Origin: Oceanicola granulosus HTCC2516
GTDB taxonomy: Bacteria > Pseudomonadota > Alphaproteobacteria > Rhodobacterales > Rhodobacteraceae
DNA: 64,000 nt
NCBI RefSeq assembly: GCF_000153305.1
Contig: NZ_CH724109.1
Span: 107,354-171,353, forward strand
Direction of reading: 5' to 3'
How positions within the stretch are numbered: position 1 is the stretch's first letter; every line of letters begins with the position of its first letter. Below, piece by piece: positions 55,442 through 64,000 of this stretch. Below the pieces are notes generated by a model. That model was not told the origin of the DNA and did no database searches. It saw only the letters and a program-made list of their open reading frames with translations. The position numbers and the translations under genes were made by a program.

Positions 55442-56728
55442 TTACTCCGCTGCGATCTGCTGGTTGCCGGCGGTCACGTGGCGTGCCGCGTCGAGGAGGA
55501 TGTCGAGACCCTTGACGAAGGTCTCGTCCGGCGTGGTGAGCGGCGCGAGGATCTTGACCACCTCGTCCTCGGGACCGGAGGTCTCGACGATCAGGCCGTT
55601 CTCAAAGGCCCGCGCGCAGATCGCGCCCGCCAATTCGCCCGAGCCGACATCGACGCCGCGCATCATGCCACGGCCCTTGAGGTAGGCGCCCGGCACCATC
55701 GCAGCGAGCTCCTCGAGCTTGCCTTCGAGCAGCTCGGACTTGCGGGCGATCTCGTTCTTGAACGTATCGTCCGACCAGAACTTCTCGATCGCCACGCGCG
55801 CGGTGACGAAGGCGTGGGTGTTGCCGCGGAAGGTGCCGTTGTGCTCGGCGGGGCCGAAGGCGTCGTGCTTGGGGCGCACCAGCATCATCGCGAAGGGCAG
55901 GCCGAAGCCGCTGGCCGATTTCGCCATGGTCACGATGTCGGGCTGCACGTCCCAGCCGTCGAAGCTGAAGAAGCTCCCGGTGCGGCCGCAGCCGGCCTGG
56001 ATGTCGTCGATGATCAGCAGCGCGCCATGCTCGCGGGCGATGCGGCCGACCTTCTCGACCCACTCGCGGCTCGCGGCGTTGAGGCCGCCTTCGCCCTGCA
56101 CCGTCTCGAACATGATCGCGGCCGGGGCGTCGACACCGCTGGAGGCGTCGGAGAGCACCTTGGCGAGGTAATCGGCGCTGTCGATGCCGTCCATGTAGCC
56201 GTCGAAGGGCAGGCGGGTGATGCCGGTCGGCGTGAGGCCGGCGGCGCCGCGGTGGTAGCTGTTGCCGGTCGCGGCGAGCGCGCCGATGGTCACGCCGTGG
56301 AAGCCGTTGGTGAACGAGATGATGTTCTGGCGGCCGGTGACCTTGCGGGCGAGCTTCATCGCCGCCTCGACGGCGTTGGCGCCGGTCGGGCCCATGAACA
56401 TCACCTTGTGGTCCATGTCGCGCGGGGCGAGGATCTTGTCCTCGAACGCCGACAGGAACGCGCCCTTGGCGCCGGTGTGCAGGTCGAGACCCATCGCGAT
56501 GCCGTCGTTGCTGATGTGCTCGATCAGCGCGGCCTTCATGTCGGGGTCGTTGTGGCCGTAGTTCAGCGAGGAGCAGCCGGCGAGGAAGTCGATGTAGGTC
56601 TTGCCGTCCGCGTCCGTCAGCTCCGAGCCGACGGCCCTGGTGAACACGGTGTCGAAGCTGCGGCAGTAGCTGCGGGCTTCGGATTCGCGGCGTGTGAATA
56701 CGGTCTTGTCCGACGAATGCGTCGTCAT
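55442..56728 (-). CDS. ectB: diaminobutyrate-2-oxoglutarate transaminase
   Basis: A 428-residue class III aminotransferase that makes 2,4-diaminobutyrate from aspartate semialdehyde and glutamate. The PLP lysine is in TMAKSASGFGLPFAMM, with the Asp of LLIIDDIQAGCGRTG contacting the cofactor ring. SYCRSFDTVFTRAVGSELTDADGKTYIDFLAGCSSLNYGHN is the EctB-type N-terminus. It lies between ectA (72-bp gap with a hairpin) and ectC. Confidence 0.98.
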   Translation of the reverse strand: MTTHSSDKTVFTRRESEARSYCRSFDTVFTRAVGSELTDADGKTYIDFLAGCSSLNYGHNDPDMKAALIEHISNDGIAMGLDLHTGAKGAFLSAFEDKILAPRDMDHKVMFMGPTGANAVEAAMKLARKVTGRQNIISFTNGFHGVTIGALAATGNSYHRGAAGLTPTGITRLPFDGYMDGIDSADYLAKVLSDASSGVDAPAAIMFETVQGEGGLNAASREWVEKVGRIAREHGALLIIDDIQAGCGRTGSFFSFDGWDVQPDIVTMAKSASGFGLPFAMMLVRPKHDAFGPAEHNGTFRGNTHAFVTARVAIEKFWSDDTFKNEIARKSELLEGKLEELAAMVPGAYLKGRGMMRGVDVGSGELAGAICARAFENGLIVETSGPEDEVVKILAPLTTPDETFVKGLDILLDAARHVTAGNQQIAAE

Positions 56729-56769
56729 GGGGATACCTCGGATGTTCGGATAAGGAGAGATGAAGGGGG

Positions 56770-56791
56770 GACCGGCCCGCCCGGGCCGGTC
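56770..56791 (-). promoter_or_regulatory. intercistronic hairpin between ectA and ectB
   Basis: Stem GACCGGCCC / GGGCCGGTC (9 bp) with a GCCC loop in the 72-bp ectA-ectB gap. No T tract follows. It is a candidate attenuator or stabiliser that could give ectA and ectB different transcript levels. Confidence 0.5.
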
Positions 56792-56800
56792 GCGGCCCCG

Positions 56801-57334
56801 TCAGGCGGCCTTCGCGTCGGCCGCGTCTTCAAGCTTGATCGTCACCATGTGTTCGGTGTCGTGCGCCCCGCGGAAGTGGTCCGCCTTGGTGAAGTGGGGC
56901 TCGTCCTCGATCTGGCCGCCGAAGCGGCGCGAGAAACGGCGGAAGAGCGACCAGGACGCGTCGTTGTCCTTGGTGATGGTCGTCTTCATCTGGTTGACGT
57001 CGTCACAGACATCGCGCGCGACGAGCTCGGCGAGCATACGGCCGCCGAGGCCTTGGCCACGGGCCTTCTCGGAGACCGCGACCTGCCAGACGAACAGCGT
57101 CTCGGGATCGGCGGGCGGGATGTGGCCCGAGACCCAGCCGACGACCTCGCCGTCCATCTCGGCGAGCACGCAGGTGTCGCGGAAATGGTCGCATTGCACG
57201 AGGTTCATGTACATCGAGTTCTCGTCCAGCGGCTTGCACGCCGCGACGAGCTCCCACACCGCCGCGCCGTCTTCGGGCGTCGGCCTGCGCAGGGTGGCTT
57301 TCGTCTTCCGGGCTCGCTCGAGAGCGTAGTCCAT
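56801..57334 (-). CDS. ectA: L-2,4-diaminobutyrate acetyltransferase
   Basis: A 177-residue GNAT enzyme that N-gamma-acetylates diaminobutyrate with acetyl-CoA. The substrate region reads RRPTPEDGAAVWELVAACKPLDENSMYMNLVQCDHF, and the acetyl-CoA loop is VSEKARGQGLGGRML. The DVNQMKTTITKDNDASWSLFRRF segment is characteristic of EctA. It is the first gene of the ectoine operon. GAGGA stands 9 nt before ATG 57334. Confidence 0.97.
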   Translation of the reverse strand: MDYALERARKTKATLRRPTPEDGAAVWELVAACKPLDENSMYMNLVQCDHFRDTCVLAEMDGEVVGWVSGHIPPADPETLFVWQVAVSEKARGQGLGGRMLAELVARDVCDDVNQMKTTITKDNDASWSLFRRFSRRFGGQIEDEPHFTKADHFRGAHDTEHMVTIKLEDAADAKAA

Positions 57335-57364
57335 GGTGAATCGTCCTCTGTCTGTTCGAGGCGA

Positions 57365-57393
57365 TAGATAGCCTGTCTAAGTATTCGCTTCAA
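57365..57393 (-). promoter_or_regulatory. ectA promoter
   Basis: On the minus strand: -35 TTGAAG (57388-57393), 17-bp spacer, -10 TATCTA (57365-57370). Transcription would start about 25 bp before the ectA ATG. Two CTTAGAC sites overlap it, one in the spacer and one upstream of the -35. The TTG-TAnnTA pattern is a fair sigma-70 match. Confidence 0.65.
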
Positions 57394-57402
57394 CAGTCTA
57401 AG
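57375..57402 (-). promoter_or_regulatory. CTTAGAC direct repeats in the ect promoter (candidate EctR sites)
   Basis: GTCTAAG on the plus strand at 57375-57381 and 57396-57402, exactly 21 bp apart (two helical turns). CTTAG also forms the palindrome at 57474-57485 before ectR. Shared half-sites at both ends of the divergent region are expected for a common regulator, most likely the MarR-type EctR. Confidence 0.6.
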
Positions 57403-57453
57403 CAAATTTTCCCGCTATCAGCGTAATTACAGGGGAAATGGCCGTGTGGACCG

Positions 57454-57485
57454 TTGCAAATGTGCGGTATTTCGCTTAGCTAAGC
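57454..57485 (+). promoter_or_regulatory. ectR promoter with overlapping palindromic operator
   Basis: TTGCAA (57454-57459), 17-bp spacer, TAGCTA (57477-57482). The -10 lies inside a perfect 12-bp palindrome GCTTAGCTAAGC (57474-57485). A repressor bound there would silence its own gene. The palindrome's CTTAG arm equals the sites in the ectA promoter. Confidence 0.55.
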
Positions 57486-57569
57486 AAAATGAACACGCAC
57501 GCACTCACAGCATTGAGCCCTGCCGGGAAAGCTGCGACGGTTGCGCGAGCCCACAGCAGATTCCGCCGC

Positions 57570-58046
57570 ATGGACCGCACCGACGCCTCTCTCATCGCCC
57601 TGCGCCGCATCCTGCGCGCCACCGAATCTTTCGGCCGAGAACTCGCGCAGTCCGCGGGCATGACGGCCGTGCAGTTCCGGGTCCTGCAGATCATCGCCGA
57701 GAAGGGCGGCTGCACCGCCAAGGAGATCGCCCAGCAGATGCGCGTCTCGCAGGCGACGGTGACCTCGCTCGTCGACAAGCTCGTCGGGCAGGGCATGGTG
57801 ACCCGCACCCGCTCCGAGACCGACCGGCGCCAGATCAACATCGCCGTCACCGAGGCGGGGCAGGCGGCGATCAGCGACGCGCCCGACGCGCTCCAGCAGC
57901 GCTACGTGCGCAAGTTCGAGACGCTGAAGGACTGGGAGCAGGCGCAGCTCGTCGCGTCGCTCGAGCGGGTCGCGGCGATGCTCGACGCGTCCGACCTCGA
58001 CGCCTCGCCGCTGCTCGACATCAACGAAATGACCCGCCACATCTGA
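57570..58046 (+). CDS. ectR: MarR family regulator, EctR-like
   Basis: A 158-residue winged-helix repressor, divergent from ectA, matching EctR-type regulators of ectoine operons. The DNA-binding segment is GCTAKEIAQQMRVSQATVTSLVDKLVGQGMVTRTRSETDRRQINI. The family start MDRTDASLIALRRILRATESFGREL is at ATG 57570. An ATG at 57489 would add 27 residues, but those codons have about one third A/T third positions, unlike real genes here, and it would start right at the predicted transcript end. Neither start has a clear ribosome-binding site. Confidence 0.92.
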   Translation: MDRTDASLIALRRILRATESFGRELAQSAGMTAVQFRVLQIIAEKGGCTAKEIAQQMRVSQATVTSLVDKLVGQGMVTRTRSETDRRQINIAVTEAGQAAISDAPDALQQRYVRKFETLKDWEQAQLVASLERVAAMLDASDLDASPLLDINEMTRHI

Positions 58047-58116
58047 GCCGGCGCCCGCGCTTGCGGGGGCGGCGGGCGGCCACTATGCCCGTGCCCGACA
58101 GCAGCGGGGAGTGGAC

Positions 58117-59913
58117 ATGGCGGACGACCAGCCGAGAGACCGGACCAGCGAGCGCGCGCCCTCCCGCCGCCTCGGCGTGCTGCGCGAGCTCTGGCCGTTC
58201 GTCGCCCCCTACAAGCTAATGCTCGCCGGGGCGCTGGGCGCGCTGGTGCTGACGGCGATGGTGAGCCTCGTGCTGCCGCTGGCCGTGCGGCGCGTCGTCG
58301 ACAACTTCAACAGCGCCAATGCCGACATCGTCGACCAGTACTTCGCCGCCGCCATCGCCATCGCGGCGCTGCTCGCGGTGGGCACGGCGCTGCGCTACTA
58401 CCTCGTCACCCGCCTCGGCGAGCGCGTCGTGGCCGACATCCGCAAGGCGGTGTTCGACCGGATGATCGGCATGTCGCCCGCCTTCTACGAGCGGGTGATG
58501 ACCGGCGAGATCATCAGCCGCATCACCACCGACACGACGCTGATCCTGTCGGTCATCGGCTCGTCCGTCTCCGTCGCGCTGCGCAACGTGCTGATCCTGT
58601 TCGGGGGCATCCTGCTGATGCTCGCGACCTCGGTGAAGATGGCGCTGATGGTGCTGTGGCCGATCCCGGTGATCGTGCTGCCGATCATCCTGCTCGGTCG
58701 CCGGGTGCGGGCGCTGTCGAAGGAAAACCAGGACTGGATCGCCACCTCCTCGGCCGACGCCTCCGAGCGGTTGCTGTCGGCGCAGACGGTGCAAGCCTTC
58801 ACCAACGAGCGCGCCAGCCGCGGCCGCTTCGGGGAGGTGACCGAGCGCAGCTTCGTCGCCGCCCGGCGGCGGATCGGTACGCGGGCGCTGCTGACGGCGA
58901 TCGTCATATTCATCGTGTTCTCGGCGGTCGTCGGCTTCCTGTGGATGGGCGCGCACGACGTGCGGCAGGGCGAGTTGACGGCGGGCGAGCTGATCCAGTT
59001 CATGATCTACGCGGTGATGGTCGCCGGCGCGGTCGGGGCACTGACCGAGATCTGGTCGGAGCTGCAGCGCGCGGCGGGGGCGACGCAGCGCCTCGCCGAA
59101 CTGCTCGAGGCCGAGGACAGCGTGCCAGATCCGGCCGCGCCCGCCGAGGTGCCGGCGCAGATCGCCGGGCGGATCGACTTCGAGGCGGTCTCCTTCGCCT
59201 ATCCCGCCCGCCCCGGGATCGCCGCGCTCGACGGTGTAAGTCTCGCCGTCGCGCCGGGCGAGACGGTGGCGCTGGTCGGTCCCTCCGGCGCGGGCAAGAC
59301 GACGATCATCCAGCTGCTGCTGCGGTTCTACGATCCGCAGGCGGGGGCGGTGAAAATCGACGGCATCGACCTGCGCGACGTGCGCAAGGCCGACTTCCGC
59401 CGCCACGTCGCGCTGGTGCCGCAGGACCCGGTGATCTTCGCCGACAGCGCCCGCGAGAACATCCGGTTCGGCCGCCCCGACGCCACCGACGCCGAGATCG
59501 AGGCCGCCGCCCGCGCCGCCGCGGCGCACGACTTCCTCAGCCGCTTGCCCGAAGGCTACGACAGCCAGCTCGGCGAGCGCGGGGTGATGCTCTCGGGCGG
59601 GCAGAAGCAGCGCGTCGCCATCGCCCGCGCGATCCTGCGCGACGCGCCGATCCTGCTGCTCGACGAGGCCACCTCGGCGCTCGACGCCGAGAGCGAGCGG
59701 GCGGTGCAGGCGGCGGTAGACGAGCTTGCCGAGAGCCGCACCACCATCGTCGTCGCCCACCGCCTCGCCACGGTGAAGAAGGCCGACCGCATCCTCGTCT
59801 TCGACGAAGGCCGCATCGTCGCGCAGGGCACGCACGACGAGCTCGTCGCGGGCGGCGGTCTCTACGCCCGGCTCGCCCGGCTCCAGTTCGTCGAGGGGCA
59901 GGCGGCGGAGTAG
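58117..59913 (+). CDS. ABC transporter, fused permease/ATPase (MsbA-like)
   Basis: A 598-residue half-transporter with six membrane helices (about residues 35-310) and a nucleotide-binding domain. Walker A is GPSGAGKT at 388-395, the signature is LSGGQKQR, Walker B is ILLLDEATSALD and the switch His is in VVAHRLATVKK. The family exports lipids or hydrophobic compounds; this form resembles MsbA and alphaproteobacterial exporters of unknown substrate. Start is ATG 58117 (GGGGA at 7 nt), not the GTG at 58111. Confidence 0.94.
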   Translation: MADDQPRDRTSERAPSRRLGVLRELWPFVAPYKLMLAGALGALVLTAMVSLVLPLAVRRVVDNFNSANADIVDQYFAAAIAIAALLAVGTALRYYLVTRLGERVVADIRKAVFDRMIGMSPAFYERVMTGEIISRITTDTTLILSVIGSSVSVALRNVLILFGGILLMLATSVKMALMVLWPIPVIVLPIILLGRRVRALSKENQDWIATSSADASERLLSAQTVQAFTNERASRGRFGEVTERSFVAARRRIGTRALLTAIVIFIVFSAVVGFLWMGAHDVRQGELTAGELIQFMIYAVMVAGAVGALTEIWSELQRAAGATQRLAELLEAEDSVPDPAAPAEVPAQIAGRIDFEAVSFAYPARPGIAALDGVSLAVAPGETVALVGPSGAGKTTIIQLLLRFYDPQAGAVKIDGIDLRDVRKADFRRHVALVPQDPVIFADSARENIRFGRPDATDAEIEAAARAAAAHDFLSRLPEGYDSQLGERGVMLSGGQKQRVAIARAILRDAPILLLDEATSALDAESERAVQAAVDELAESRTTIVVAHRLATVKKADRILVFDEGRIVAQGTHDELVAGGGLYARLARLQFVEGQAAE

Positions 59914-60014
59914 GGGTGAAACAGGTCGACCTCCGGGCTGTCGCTGCGCCATACTCGCGCTAGGGTGAGGGCAGAGGCGCCGCTGAAGACGGCGCGAGCA
60001 AGGGAGGACGCGGC

Positions 60015-61898
60015 ATGGGCTTTGCCAGCAAGGAGGATCTGCGCCGGATCGAGGAGGAGATGGCGTGGGCGGAGCGCGACGTGCCGAGCACCATGTACGG
60101 CCTGCTCAGCGGCACCGCCGAGCGCCACGGCGCGCGCAAGGCCGTCACCTTCCAGATGTTCTCCGATCCCAAGGCCCCCGATGTCACGCTGACCTGGTCG
60201 GAGCTGCACGACGAAGCCTGCCGCACCGCCAACCTGCTGCGCGAGCTGGGGATCGGCGAGACCGACGTGGTCGCCTTCCTGCTGCCGAACTCGATGGAGA
60301 CGGTGCTGACCTATCTCGGCGGCACCATCGCGGGCGTGGTCAATCCGATCAACCCGCTGCTCGAGCCGCGCCAGATCGCCGCCATCCTCAACGAGACCGG
60401 TGCCAAGGTGCTCGTCACGCTCAAGGCCTTCCCCAAGACCGACGTGGCGCAGAAGGCCGCCGAGGCGGTGCTGCTCGCGCCCAAGGTGGAGACGGTGCTC
60501 GAGGTCGACCTGCTGCGCTACATGACGGGGCTGAAGAAGTTCATCGTGCCGCTGCTGCGCCCGAAGATGGGCGAGCGGGGCGACGTGCGGGTGCTCGACT
60601 TTGCGCGCGAGGTCGCCAAGCGGCCGGCGCAGCTCACCTTCGCCGACAGCGCCGGCGACCGGGTCGCGGCGCTGTTCCACACCGGCGGCACGACGGGGAT
60701 GCCGAAGGTGGCCCAGCACCGCTACGAGGGCATCATCTACAACGCCTGGATCTGCCGCACGCTTCTGTTTCGCGAGGACGACGTGCAGATCTGCCCGCTG
60801 CCGCTGTTCCACGTCTTCGCCACCATCGTGTCGCTCGGCGCGTCGCTCGGCTCGGGGGCGCAGGTGGTGTTCCCGACGCCGCAGGGCTATCGGGGGGAGG
60901 GGGTGTTCGACAACTTCTGGAAGCTCGTGGAGCGCCACAAGGTGAGCTTCATGATCGGGGTGCCGACGGCCTTCTCGGCGCTGATGCAGCGCAAGGTCGA
61001 CGCCGACACCTCTTCACTCAAGCTCGCCTTCAGCGGCTCCTCCCCGCTCCCCGTCGAGCTCTACAAGCGGTTCGAGGCGGCCGCGGGCCTGACCCTCTGC
61101 GAGGGCTACGGGCTGACGGAGGCGACCTGCCTCGTCTCGATCAACCCGCCGGAGGGGGAGAAGAAGGTCGGCTCCATCGGCCTGCCGTTTCCCTACACCG
61201 ATGTGAAGATCGTCGACTTCCTCGATGGCGCGCCGCGCGACTGCGAGACCGACGAGGTAGGCGAGATCTGCGTCTCCAACCCCGGCGTCGCCGTCGCCCA
61301 CACCTACAGCCAGGCCGAGAAGAACCAGGACCTCTACCACGACGGCCGCTACCTGCGCACCGGCGACCTCGGCAAGCTCGACTCCGACGGCTACCTCTGG
61401 ATCACCGGCCGCGCCAAGGACCTCATCATCCGCGGCGGCCACAACATCGACCCCGCCGTCATCGAGGAGGCGCTCGCCGCGCACGAGGCCGTCGCGCTCG
61501 GGGCCGCCATCGGCCAGCCCGACGCCCATGCCGGCGAGGTGCCCTGCGCCTACGTCGAGGCCGTCGCCGGGGCGACGCCGGACGAGGCCGAGCTTCGGGC
61601 CTTCGCCAATGCCCGCATCCATGAGCGCGCGGCGCACCTCAAGCACCTCGAGGTGATCGACGAGATCCCGAAGACCGCCGTCGGCAAGCCGCTGAAGAAC
61701 GAGCTGCGCAAGCGCGCCATCGCCCGCGTCTACGGCACCGCCCTCGCCGAGGCCGGCGTCGCGGCGCAGGTCGCCGAGGTGGTCGAGGACAGGAGCCGCG
61801 GCCTCGTCGCCCGCATCGCGCGCACCGGCGACACCGACGAGGCGGCCGTCAACAAGGCGCTCGGCTGCTACACGCGGCCCTGGGATTGGGCCGAGTAG
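60015..61898 (+). CDS. acyl-CoA synthetase (AMP-binding family)
   Basis: A 627-residue adenylate-forming enzyme. The P-loop is LFHTGGTTGMPKVAQH, followed by GYGLTEATC for the A5 motif, TGDLGKLDSDGYLWITGRAKDLIIRGGHNIDP for A7-A8, and PKTAVGKPLKNELRK with the A10 lysine. It probably activates fatty or other carboxylic acids to CoA esters. The N-terminal 40 residues differ from FadD. No thiolase or other beta-oxidation genes are nearby. Confidence 0.93.
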   Translation: MGFASKEDLRRIEEEMAWAERDVPSTMYGLLSGTAERHGARKAVTFQMFSDPKAPDVTLTWSELHDEACRTANLLRELGIGETDVVAFLLPNSMETVLTYLGGTIAGVVNPINPLLEPRQIAAILNETGAKVLVTLKAFPKTDVAQKAAEAVLLAPKVETVLEVDLLRYMTGLKKFIVPLLRPKMGERGDVRVLDFAREVAKRPAQLTFADSAGDRVAALFHTGGTTGMPKVAQHRYEGIIYNAWICRTLLFREDDVQICPLPLFHVFATIVSLGASLGSGAQVVFPTPQGYRGEGVFDNFWKLVERHKVSFMIGVPTAFSALMQRKVDADTSSLKLAFSGSSPLPVELYKRFEAAAGLTLCEGYGLTEATCLVSINPPEGEKKVGSIGLPFPYTDVKIVDFLDGAPRDCETDEVGEICVSNPGVAVAHTYSQAEKNQDLYHDGRYLRTGDLGKLDSDGYLWITGRAKDLIIRGGHNIDPAVIEEALAAHEAVALGAAIGQPDAHAGEVPCAYVEAVAGATPDEAELRAFANARIHERAAHLKHLEVIDEIPKTAVGKPLKNELRKRAIARVYGTALAEAGVAAQVAEVVEDRSRGLVARIARTGDTDEAAVNKALGCYTRPWDWAE

Positions 61899-61918
61899 GA
61901 GGGCTCCGGAAGGGGGGA

Positions 61919-61993
<75 letters not shown>

Positions 61994-62077
61994 ACGTGGC
62001 GCGGGGATTAGCCGCTCCGAAAGAGCGGCGCAAGCCCCGACTGGACGGTTTTTCGGCGATCGGGTAACAGCGGGATC

Positions 62078-62227
62078 ATGGAGCGCAAACAAGCCAAGGA
62101 CGGGGCCGGCGAGACGCGCGAGGCGCGGCTCAAGGCGGCGCTGAAGGCCAACATCGCCCGGCGCAAGCAGCAGGCCCGGGCCCGCGAGGCGGAGCCCGAC
62201 GAGGGCCGAGAGCAGGAAGAAGACTGA
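62078..62227 (+). CDS. short basic protein upstream of murA
   Basis: A 49-residue charged protein ([20 protein letters not shown], ending REQEED) predicted to be one helix. It is 2 bp before murA and co-directional, so it is probably co-transcribed. Third-position GC is high, as in real genes. Small proteins with the [18 protein letters not shown] pattern occur before murA in Rhodobacterales. Function unknown; a ribosome-binding site is weak. Confidence 0.7.
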   Translation: MERKQAKDGAGETREARLKAALKANIARRKQQARAREAEPDEGREQEED

Positions 62228-62229
62228 CC

Positions 62230-63498
62230 ATGGATTCGATCATCGTGCGGGGCGGCAAGCCGCTCTCCGGCCAGATCCGCATCGCCGGCGCCAAGAACGC
62301 CGCGCTCGCCCTGATGCCGGCGACGCTGCTCTCCGACGAGCCGCTGACGCTGACCAACGCGCCGCGCCTGTCGGACATCAAGACGATGTCGCAGCTGCTC
62401 GAATCGCTGGGCTGCGAGGTGACGAGCCTGCAGGACGGCAAGGTCATCGCGCTGTCGTCGCACAACCTGACCTCGACCCGCGCCGACTACGAGATCGTGC
62501 GCAAGATGCGCGCCTCCAACCTCGTCCTCGGCCCGCTGCTGGCGCGCGAGCACCAGGCGACGGTGTCGCTGCCCGGCGGCTGCGCGATCGGGGCGCGGCC
62601 GATGGACATTCACGTGACCGCGCTCGAGGCGCTGGGCGCGGAGATCGAGCTGAGGGACGGCTACCTGCACGCGGTGGCGCGGGGCGGGCTGAACGGCGCG
62701 CGGGTGCCGCTGCGCTTCGCCTCGGTCGGCGCGACCGAGAACGTGCTGATGGCCGCGACGCTCGCCAAGGGAACGACGTCGATCGAGAACGCGGCGCGCG
62801 AGCCGGAGATCGTCGATCTCGCCCGCTGCCTGCGCGCGATGGGCGCGCAGATCGAGGGCGAGGGCACCGCGACGATCACCGTCGAGGGCGTCGACCGGCT
62901 GTCGGCGGCCACGCACCGCGTGGTCAGCGACCGCATCGAGCTCGGCACCTACATGCTCGCCCCGGTCATCGCCGGTGGGGAGGTGGAATGCCTCGGCGGC
63001 AGCGTCGACCTCGTCCGCGCCTTCTGCGAGCGGCTCGACGCCGCCGGGGTGTCCGTCACCGAGACCGATGCGGGGCTCAAGGTCGCCCGGCGCAACGGGC
63101 GGCCGCGCGGGGTGGATGTCGCCACCGAGCCGTTCCCGGGCTTCCCGACCGACCTGCAGGCGCAGATGATGGCGATGCTCTGCACCGCCGAGGGCGACAG
63201 CGTGCTCGAGGAGAGGATCTTCGAGAACCGCTTCATGCACGCGCCGGAGCTGGTGCGCATGGGCGCGTCGATCGACGTGCAGGGCGGCACCGCCCGGGTG
63301 AGCGGCGTCGAGCGGCTGAAGGGCGCGCCGGTGATGGCGACGGACCTGCGCGCGAGCGTGTCGCTGATCCTGGCGGGCCTCGCCGCCGAGGGCGAGACGC
63401 GGGTGAACCGTGTCTACCATCTCGACCGGGGCTACGAGAACGTCGAGGACAAGCTCGGCGCGGTGGGCGCCGACATCGAGCGGGTGAGGGAATCGTGA
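62230..63498 (+). CDS. murA: UDP-N-acetylglucosamine 1-carboxyvinyltransferase
   Basis: A 422-residue MurA, the first committed step of peptidoglycan synthesis, which adds enolpyruvate to UDP-GlcNAc. Active-site Lys22-Asn23 (AGAKNAAL) and Cys118 ([10 protein letters not shown]), the fosfomycin target, are present. [14 protein letters not shown] and [28 protein letters not shown] are further signatures. Its stop overlaps the DUF2948 start (GTGA). Confidence 0.98.
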   Translation: MDSIIVRGGKPLSGQIRIAGAKNAALALMPATLLSDEPLTLTNAPRLSDIKTMSQLLESLGCEVTSLQDGKVIALSSHNLTSTRADYEIVRKMRASNLVLGPLLAREHQATVSLPGGCAIGARPMDIHVTALEALGAEIELRDGYLHAVARGGLNGARVPLRFASVGATENVLMAATLAKGTTSIENAAREPEIVDLARCLRAMGAQIEGEGTATITVEGVDRLSAATHRVVSDRIELGTYMLAPVIAGGEVECLGGSVDLVRAFCERLDAAGVSVTETDAGLKVARRNGRPRGVDVATEPFPGFPTDLQAQMMAMLCTAEGDSVLEERIFENRFMHAPELVRMGASIDVQGGTARVSGVERLKGAPVMATDLRASVSLILAGLAAEGETRVNRVYHLDRGYENVEDKLGAVGADIERVRES

Positions 63499-63971
63499 GC
63501 GAGGACGCCCGCTTCGAGGACGGCGGCGAGCGGCCGCTCCGTCTGCGCGCGCTCGACGTCGACGACCTGACCATCATCTCCGGCCTCGTGCAGGACGCGA
63601 TCCTGCCCGTCGGCGAGATCCGCTGGGACCGCCGCCACCGCCGCTTCGCGATGCTGCTCAACCGCTTCCGCTGGGAGGACGTGGAGGCCGCGAAGAAGGC
63701 GAACCGCGACGTCGAGCGGGTGCGCTCCGTGCTCGCGGTCGAGGACGTGCTCAAGGTGCAGGCGCAGGGCGTCGATCCGCGCGACAAGGACACCGTCCTG
63801 TCGGTGCTGGCGCTCGCGTTCGAGCCGGGCGAGGATGGCACCGGCATGATCCTCGTCACGCTGGCCGGCGACGGCGACCTGCGACTCGAGGTCGAAACGC
63901 TCGAGGTGCTGCTGCGCGACGTGACGCGGCCGTACCGCGCGCCGTCGCGGCATGTTCCCACCCACGAGTGA
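63495..63971 (+). CDS. DUF2948 family protein
   Basis: A 158-residue DUF2948 protein: [47 protein letters not shown], and later [11 protein letters not shown]. It is typically found right after murA in Rhodobacterales. Function unknown. It starts at GTG 63495 with a 4-base overlap of murA. The last 29 bases of the window hold no gene. Confidence 0.93.
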   Translation: MSEDARFEDGGERPLRLRALDVDDLTIISGLVQDAILPVGEIRWDRRHRRFAMLLNRFRWEDVEAAKKANRDVERVRSVLAVEDVLKVQAQGVDPRDKDTVLSVLALAFEPGEDGTGMILVTLAGDGDLRLEVETLEVLLRDVTRPYRAPSRHVPTHE

Positions 63972-64000
63972 GGCCGCCGCGGGGGCGGGGTGAGGGGGTG

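Noticed and set aside
55025..57367. 780-codon plus-strand open frame
   Set aside because: Antisense to ectABC. No domain and no ribosome-binding site.

Overview
The window is a stretch of very GC-rich bacterial chromosome. It looks like a member of the Rhodobacterales (Rhodobacteraceae/Roseobacter-like Alphaproteobacteria). The reasons are the GC-saturated third codon positions, GcrA, small families typical of this group (DUF1150, DUF1467, DUF1491, DUF2948, YcgN, TIGR01459) and a dispersed ...CCGGxGGGGATATTTTCAGGACAGAG... intergenic repeat. A complete ectABC-ask operon points to a marine or halotolerant lifestyle. I do not assign a genus. I see no phage, insertion sequence, CRISPR array or integrated element.

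Layout. 1-2.1 kb: a small membrane protein, trpB and an EF-hand protein. 2.1-7.8 kb (mostly minus): rplY-pth-DUF2332-DUF2237, an FMN-dependent lactate-type dehydrogenase with an inverted repeat upstream, rpmB and meaB. 7.9-16.7 kb: hrpB, prs, a kappa-GST-like isomerase, a GAF histidine kinase, threonine aldolase, YcgN, ribF and a HAD hydrolase. 17-22 kb: a family II pyrophosphatase, a PD-(D/E)XK-like protein, purE-purK, a Nudix protein and a diguanylate cyclase. 22-24.1 kb: groES-groL behind a sigma-70 promoter and a perfect CIRCE operator. 24.3-27.7 kb: an unusual leader region, a TraB/GumN protein, then hsp20-DUF1150 behind a good sigma-32-type promoter. 27.7-31.9 kb: a tightly coupled DUF1800-DUF1501-epimerase-sugar transferase operon facing a tiny Flp-like membrane protein that has escaped length filters. 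32-44.6 kb: a response regulator, methylmalonyl-CoA epimerase, assorted enzymes and membrane proteins, rimO, an MscS channel, a lytic transglycosylase and gcrA. 44.7-53.5 kb: an ABC-2 exporter locus with two permeases and one ATPase, clpA, gloB-methyltransferase and era-DUF1491. 53.5-58 kb: ectoine synthesis (ectA-ectB-ectC-ask) with a divergent MarR regulator (ectR). 58-64 kb: an MsbA-type ABC protein, an acyl-CoA synthetase, tRNA-Thr(GGT), a 49-residue protein, murA and DUF2948.

How it fits together. Most of the region is housekeeping: translation, purine, PRPP and flavin synthesis, peptidoglycan, and protein quality control. Three regulated modules stand out because their control DNA can be read directly. 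These are the CIRCE-controlled chaperonin, the sigma-32 small heat-shock operon, and the ectoine operon with CTTAG-type sites shared by the ectA and ectR promoters. meaB and mce both serve methylmalonyl-CoA metabolism but are about 25 kb apart.

The best candidate for something little described is the 27.7-31.9 kb surface module. It joins DUF1800/DUF1501 secreted proteins to a Rossmann epimerase that appears to start at CTG and to a minimal PglC-like sugar-phosphate transferase. Other points of note are the shared ect operators, an inverted pair of dispersed repeats at 16.8-17.0 kb, and an SD-led nine-codon leader ORF at 24.33 kb.
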